Of a stretch of 64,000 nucleotides of DNA, positions 60,721-64,000 are shown piece by piece. How positions within the stretch are numbered: position 1 is the first letter of the stretch; each line of letters opens with the position of its first letter. The DNA comes from Agrostemma githago (lineage: Eukaryota > Streptophyta > Magnoliopsida > Caryophyllales > Caryophyllaceae), in assembly GCA_958450325.1 (NCBI GenBank), contig OY288243.1, positions 37,252,678 through 37,316,677 on the forward strand, given 5' to 3'. Made by a program: the position numbers and the translations under genes. The notes beneath the pieces are model-generated. The model was not told the origin of the DNA. It did not search any database and saw only the letters and a list, made by a program, of their open reading frames with translations.

Positions 60721-61872
60721 ACTTATATTAGAAATAAATTTATCAATAAATAATTTGATAATAAATTTTATTTAAAATGACATGTCAATTTATGTTAATT
60801 TTTTTTATAGTTATCAGATAACTATAATGTCATATTGAAATAAATTTTCAATTGACACTCTCTGGATGATGATGGATATTTTTTTTTATTACTTCTCAAT
60901 TTAATTTTGTTCCGGTATTGAAACAATTTACCCGAATCGGATACGGGTCTTTAGTATTTGATGCTGTTACTTTGATGGTGATCGTAAAATCTCTCGGATC
61001 TCTCCTTCCTCTCACTCCGGTGATCGGACCTTCCCGACAGAGTTGGCCAGCACCCTGCACAAGGAACGCACAGGGCCTCGGAGGTGTCCGAGGGAACCTT
61101 GCTCGTGAGGAGTAAGGTGGCGATTTTTAGAGTGAGAGCCTAGAGAGAGAAAGTTGAACCCTTTTTATGTGTGAAGTGGTAGAGTATTTATACCTTTCCA
61201 TAAGAGAGGGAAAGGAGAGAGTGAGAGAGGAGGTGTGAGTGGATGAGGAGGTGACACGTGGGTCTACCTCGTCCACCAATTCCTTTTTACCTTAGGCCTG
61301 GTGTCGGAGGGATTCTGGTTCCTCCCCCTGGCCCTGCCAGGGACCAGCGCGCCCTGTCTGGCAGGCGGGGGTGGGGGGGCTTGCCTTGGAGCGTGGGCAG
61401 CTGAGGCCTCCTGGAGACTTCAACTAGGCTTTGTTCTGATGGCCCGCCAAGCAGGCCGCTTTTTATTCTTGGGTCGGGCTTCCCGAGAGTCTGAATTAAT
61501 GGGCTACCCGTGGCAGGCTACCGACCCCCATCAATTGGCCCTCGCCGGCTGAGGAGGAGCGGGGCTCCTGTTCAACATGCGACATCTTGATTGGGATGGT
61601 GGGAGGTTGACTTCTTGAACATCTTTGCATTAAATGCATCGCATGTTCCCGAGGGAGAGAGCCTTAACTTCTCTGGGTATACAAAGAGTTTAAACGTCCT
61701 CCTTCATGATTACTCCTCTTTGCAAAGTGGATTCTCGAACAGTGTGTCAGGTTGATGATTGGTCCCCTTCTTTGCAGAAGTGGTTTTGCTCTTGTATAAA
61801 TTCTGGTTTTACTTCATTGTCCTCACAATCCATCTCCATTTTGCTCCACTCTTTTCAAGAAAAAGAAAAAAG
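60721..61872. other. Transition from AT-rich to GC-rich sequence, no supported gene
   Basis: Base composition changes near 60950 from AT-rich to GC-richer DNA with CTCCGG and CCTGG-rich stretches. Small ORFs (60918-61115, 61301-61552) lack domains. A TATA-like TGTATAAAT at 61793-61801 precedes the next ORF. The region may be the LTR of a minus-strand element. Confidence 0.4.
61793..61801 (+). promoter_or_regulatory. TATA-like box before the 196-residue ORF
   Basis: TGTATAAAT lies 72 bp upstream of the ATG at 61873. Confidence 0.45.
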
Positions 61873-62463
61873 ATGTCGTGGGTGAGAAAAACAGTTCTTC
61901 GTTGCGGGGTTTATGTGGACGTCCTCTGCTTCAAGGGGCGTCGGAGGCTGAGATACCCAAGGCAGGTTAACTTGCCTCTTCGCCGCAGTAGGCGAATGCG
62001 TTCCCACCTTCCTCGTGTTGTTAGGAGGAAATCTTCATCCGGGGCTGGCAAGCGCCCCAAAAAGTCCCTATCTCCTACTGGGCCTACACCCAGACGCTGC
62101 TCCCAGGCGGGAGGTTGCTTTGACAGGGGGTGCTACACATGTTTCCCTTGGTTGCATCCTGAACAGTTCTATCCTACCTGCCTCGAATTGGGCTCTTCTC
62201 CTGAGTCAGGCCCTTCCTCCCCCTTGGTGAGGCGGGAGGATCGTGGCTCTCCTGAAGGTGCCAGGGTGGCCCCTTATGGCAGGGACTGGGACGTGAGTAG
62301 TCACGACTCAGAAGACAGTGAAGGCCAGGGCTACTCATCTGGCAAGGATGAGGAGGAGGGCCCTGTTGACCCATTCGAGGACTCCGATAGCTGGGATTCG
62401 GGCTCCGCTGCAGGTGCCCACGACAGCCCCGGGGACTACTCTCCGGGTTTAGATGATAACTAG
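61873..62463 (+). CDS. Hypothetical protein, basic N-terminus and acidic Ser/Asp tail (196 aa)
   Basis: I do not recognise this protein. From ATG 61873 (MSWVRKTVLRCGVYVD) the first 80 residues are strongly basic (RRRLRYPRQ, RRSRRMRSHLPRVVRR). A short Cys-containing middle (CFDRGCYTC) follows. The last 70 residues are acidic and Ser/Gly-rich (SSHDSEDSEGQG, KDEEEGPVDPFEDSD). The frame extends upstream to 61759 without an ATG, so 61873 is the first Met. It stands in a GC-richer block with its own TATA-like box, directly before a gypsy-type ORF on the same strand. It is most likely an accessory ORF of a transposable element, not a host gene. Low complexity in the tail limits inference. Confidence 0.45.
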   Translation: MSWVRKTVLRCGVYVDVLCFKGRRRLRYPRQVNLPLRRSRRMRSHLPRVVRRKSSSGAGKRPKKSLSPTGPTPRRCSQAGGCFDRGCYTCFPWLHPEQFYPTCLELGSSPESGPSSPLVRREDRGSPEGARVAPYGRDWDVSSHDSEDSEGQGYSSGKDEEEGPVDPFEDSDSWDSGSAAGAHDSPGDYSPGLDDN

Positions 62464-62982
62464 GCATGTCCTGCGTATGCAGGCTGGTTGAGCCAAACTG
62501 TCAGGCTCCTTTTGTAATCTTTTGTTCCCACTTTGCTTTGTAACTTTGGCCTTTTGGGCCTTTCGATTAATGAGAATCAGGTGGGCTTCTGCTTTGTCAT
62601 CATTTTTTTAATTGATGATGTCATGCTATGTAATGATTTCTTTCTCTGCTCTTTTTTCCCTTTTCGAGGCTCTTTGAGAAGTGATGGGTGGTTCAGGTTT
62701 GGATGTGTGACACGTGGGGAGCTTTTTCTGGAAAAAACCCTCTAATTGGGCGGCTTTTTGTCTTCTTGCGCCTATATAAGTACCAGCTCCCCCTTCATTC
62801 CCCCTTTTACACATTCAAAATTTTACGAACCCCCTCTTTCAAACTCTCCTCTTGCCAAGCGTTGTTTAGTTTTGAGGAATTTTCTCGCGTCTTCACCCGG
62901 CGACTGCTAATTAGGTTAGAGTCCTAATCTTTGACTTCCTCGTCTTTCTATTTCTTTGTTTTTCCCTATTTTCTTGATCATC
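62464..62982 (+). other. Spacer and promoter region before the gypsy-type ORF
   Basis: It has no ORF of interest. A T-rich stretch around 62510-62650 could end the upstream transcript. TATATAAG at 62773-62780, followed by a pyrimidine-rich leader, could start the next. Confidence 0.45.
62773..62780 (+). promoter_or_regulatory. TATA box before the gypsy-type ORF
   Basis: TATATAAG lies about 200 bp upstream of the ATG at 62983, with a pyrimidine-rich leader between. Confidence 0.55.
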
Positions 62983-63957
62983 ATGTCCCACCGCTGTGCC
63001 CGGATTCTTCCTTTCTCTAGTCGTTCGACTGAAAGGACGGGGGGTAGGGACAGTGTTGACGCTGACCTTGCCTCCTCCTCCGGGGGACTGGGTTTCAGGA
63101 TGGCCGGGGAAGACCATTCAGAGGACAGTTGGGGTGTGAACTCCCCTGAGCCTGCTCCTCTCAATGTTATTGATTTTGACGACGAGGCGTTAGAAAACGA
63201 TGCATCTACAATCGCCGGCCCACTCGTTCCCAGGGAGCCGGGGAGGGTCTATTACTTAGATAGGACCAAGTATAGGATTCCCTTAAGAACATACCCGGCC
63301 CCCAAAAACCGAGACCTAATTCTGGAAAAAAGTGCTGAGGAGGCTATAGCCAAGCTCTATAAATTTGGGGAGGGCTATACTGTTGCCGTCCCTGGGGAGA
63401 AGGACACAGTATGCAATCCCCCTGCGGGCTGTATTGCTGTGTACCACAAATGTTTCGAATTTGGCCTGCGCTTTCCCCTTCACCCATTCCTGGAGGAGGC
63501 TTTCCGGCGCATGAATGTGGCCGTCGCCCAGTTAACAGCCCTTGCCGTCAGGTCGTTGATCGCTTACACCTGGACCTGCCTGTTCTAGGGTGTGGAGCCA
63601 TCCATAAACGCTCTAAGGTTTATGGTTGGCCTTCAGATGGTGGCTTCTAATGAAGGGGGTGGCTCCTCCGGTTATTTTTCCATCCTTCGCCAGAAGAAGA
63701 GCTCCCTAGTATGGCCGGTTCTGAGCGTCCTGAAGGATTTGAAAGACAATTTTCTCTATGTGCATATCGCTACGGGATGGAGGATTCCTCGTCATTTCAG
63801 GAATCATGTCCATACCCGGCTGGAGACACGCCAAGAGTATCACCCCGAGGTTGGGGGGAGAGCTCTTGAGGTCAAGTTGACCCAGCTAGAAAAAGATCTG
63901 GTTGCCCGATTTGCCTCTTCCAAGGACAGGAGAGGCTCATATCGTCCTGACATCTAG
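62983..63957 (+). pseudogene. 'Putative gypsy type transposon' protein (Transposase_28-like), one in-frame stop
   Basis: ATG at 62983 opens an acidic, Ser-rich N-terminus. The segment YHKCFEFGLRFPLHPFLEEA (about 63441-63500) with the following RRMNVAVAQLTALAVRSLIAY resembles the Transposase_28 domain (Pfam PF04195 type, from memory), which usually reads GF.LPLHPF and L.Q..PN. An in-frame TAG at 63586-63588 splits the protein. The frame resumes (GVEPSINALRFMVGLQMV) and stays open to TAG at 63955. Extra ORFs of this class are known in plant Ty3/gypsy elements, some in antisense. No function is established. The element would extend beyond the window. Confidence 0.55.
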
Positions 63958-64000
63958 CTCCCCCACGCCGAGCTTATAGGGACTGATAACTATCTGACTC

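Overview
This is nuclear DNA from a flowering plant, almost certainly a dicot, with a repeat-rich genome. It is AT-rich and dominated by nested LTR retrotransposons. It holds one intact spliced host gene with plant-type introns and a Stowaway MITE. A TGTGAGACCGTCTCACA palindrome near 56.85 kb is of a type I associate with Caryophyllales, but that is weak evidence for the order. No rRNA, tRNA or CRISPR features were found; tRNA-like sequences are retroelement primer binding sites.

Layout. 1-39.7 kb is a train of non-coding elements (here F, A, C, D, B) that meet at compound TA/GA microsatellites. Element A (about 2069-35513) is split by two insertion complexes. The first is a solo LTR (4690-22348, target duplication ATAAG) that holds a complete Ty3/gypsy element of the Tat lineage (6474-21739, duplication ATGCC) whose LTRs belong to the same family. 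The second is another solo LTR (23061-34734) that holds a coding-less element with 3.5-kb LTRs (24712-34650, minus strand, duplication GTTTT).

39.8-51.7 kb is a Ty1/copia element of Sirevirus type (duplication GCAAT) with a third ORF after pol. Its 3' LTR is interrupted by an Athila-like solo LTR (duplication CTCAC). 52.0-54.4 kb is the host gene, a seven-exon WSD1-type wax ester synthase/diacylglycerol acyltransferase on the minus strand. 54.8-56.5 kb is another TA-flanked element (E). 56.5-60.7 kb is anonymous AT-rich DNA. A Helitron-like 3' terminus lies at 60693. 60.9-64 kb is GC-richer and carries two plus-strand ORFs of gypsy-associated type.

How it works together. Both coding retroelements are dead: their reading frames carry several stops and frameshifts. 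All four premature stops in the Tat element are TAG, as expected from deamination of methylated CAG sites. The accessory ORFs stand out: the antisense PMD gene of the Tat element, ORF3 of the copia element and the two ORFs at 62-64 kb each have a TATA box of their own. The Tat LTR carries a four-palindrome module, repeated in the intron of the antisense gene, and two other unrelated LTRs also carry clustered dyads upstream of their TATA boxes. These palindromes are the best candidate here for an undescribed regulatory system.
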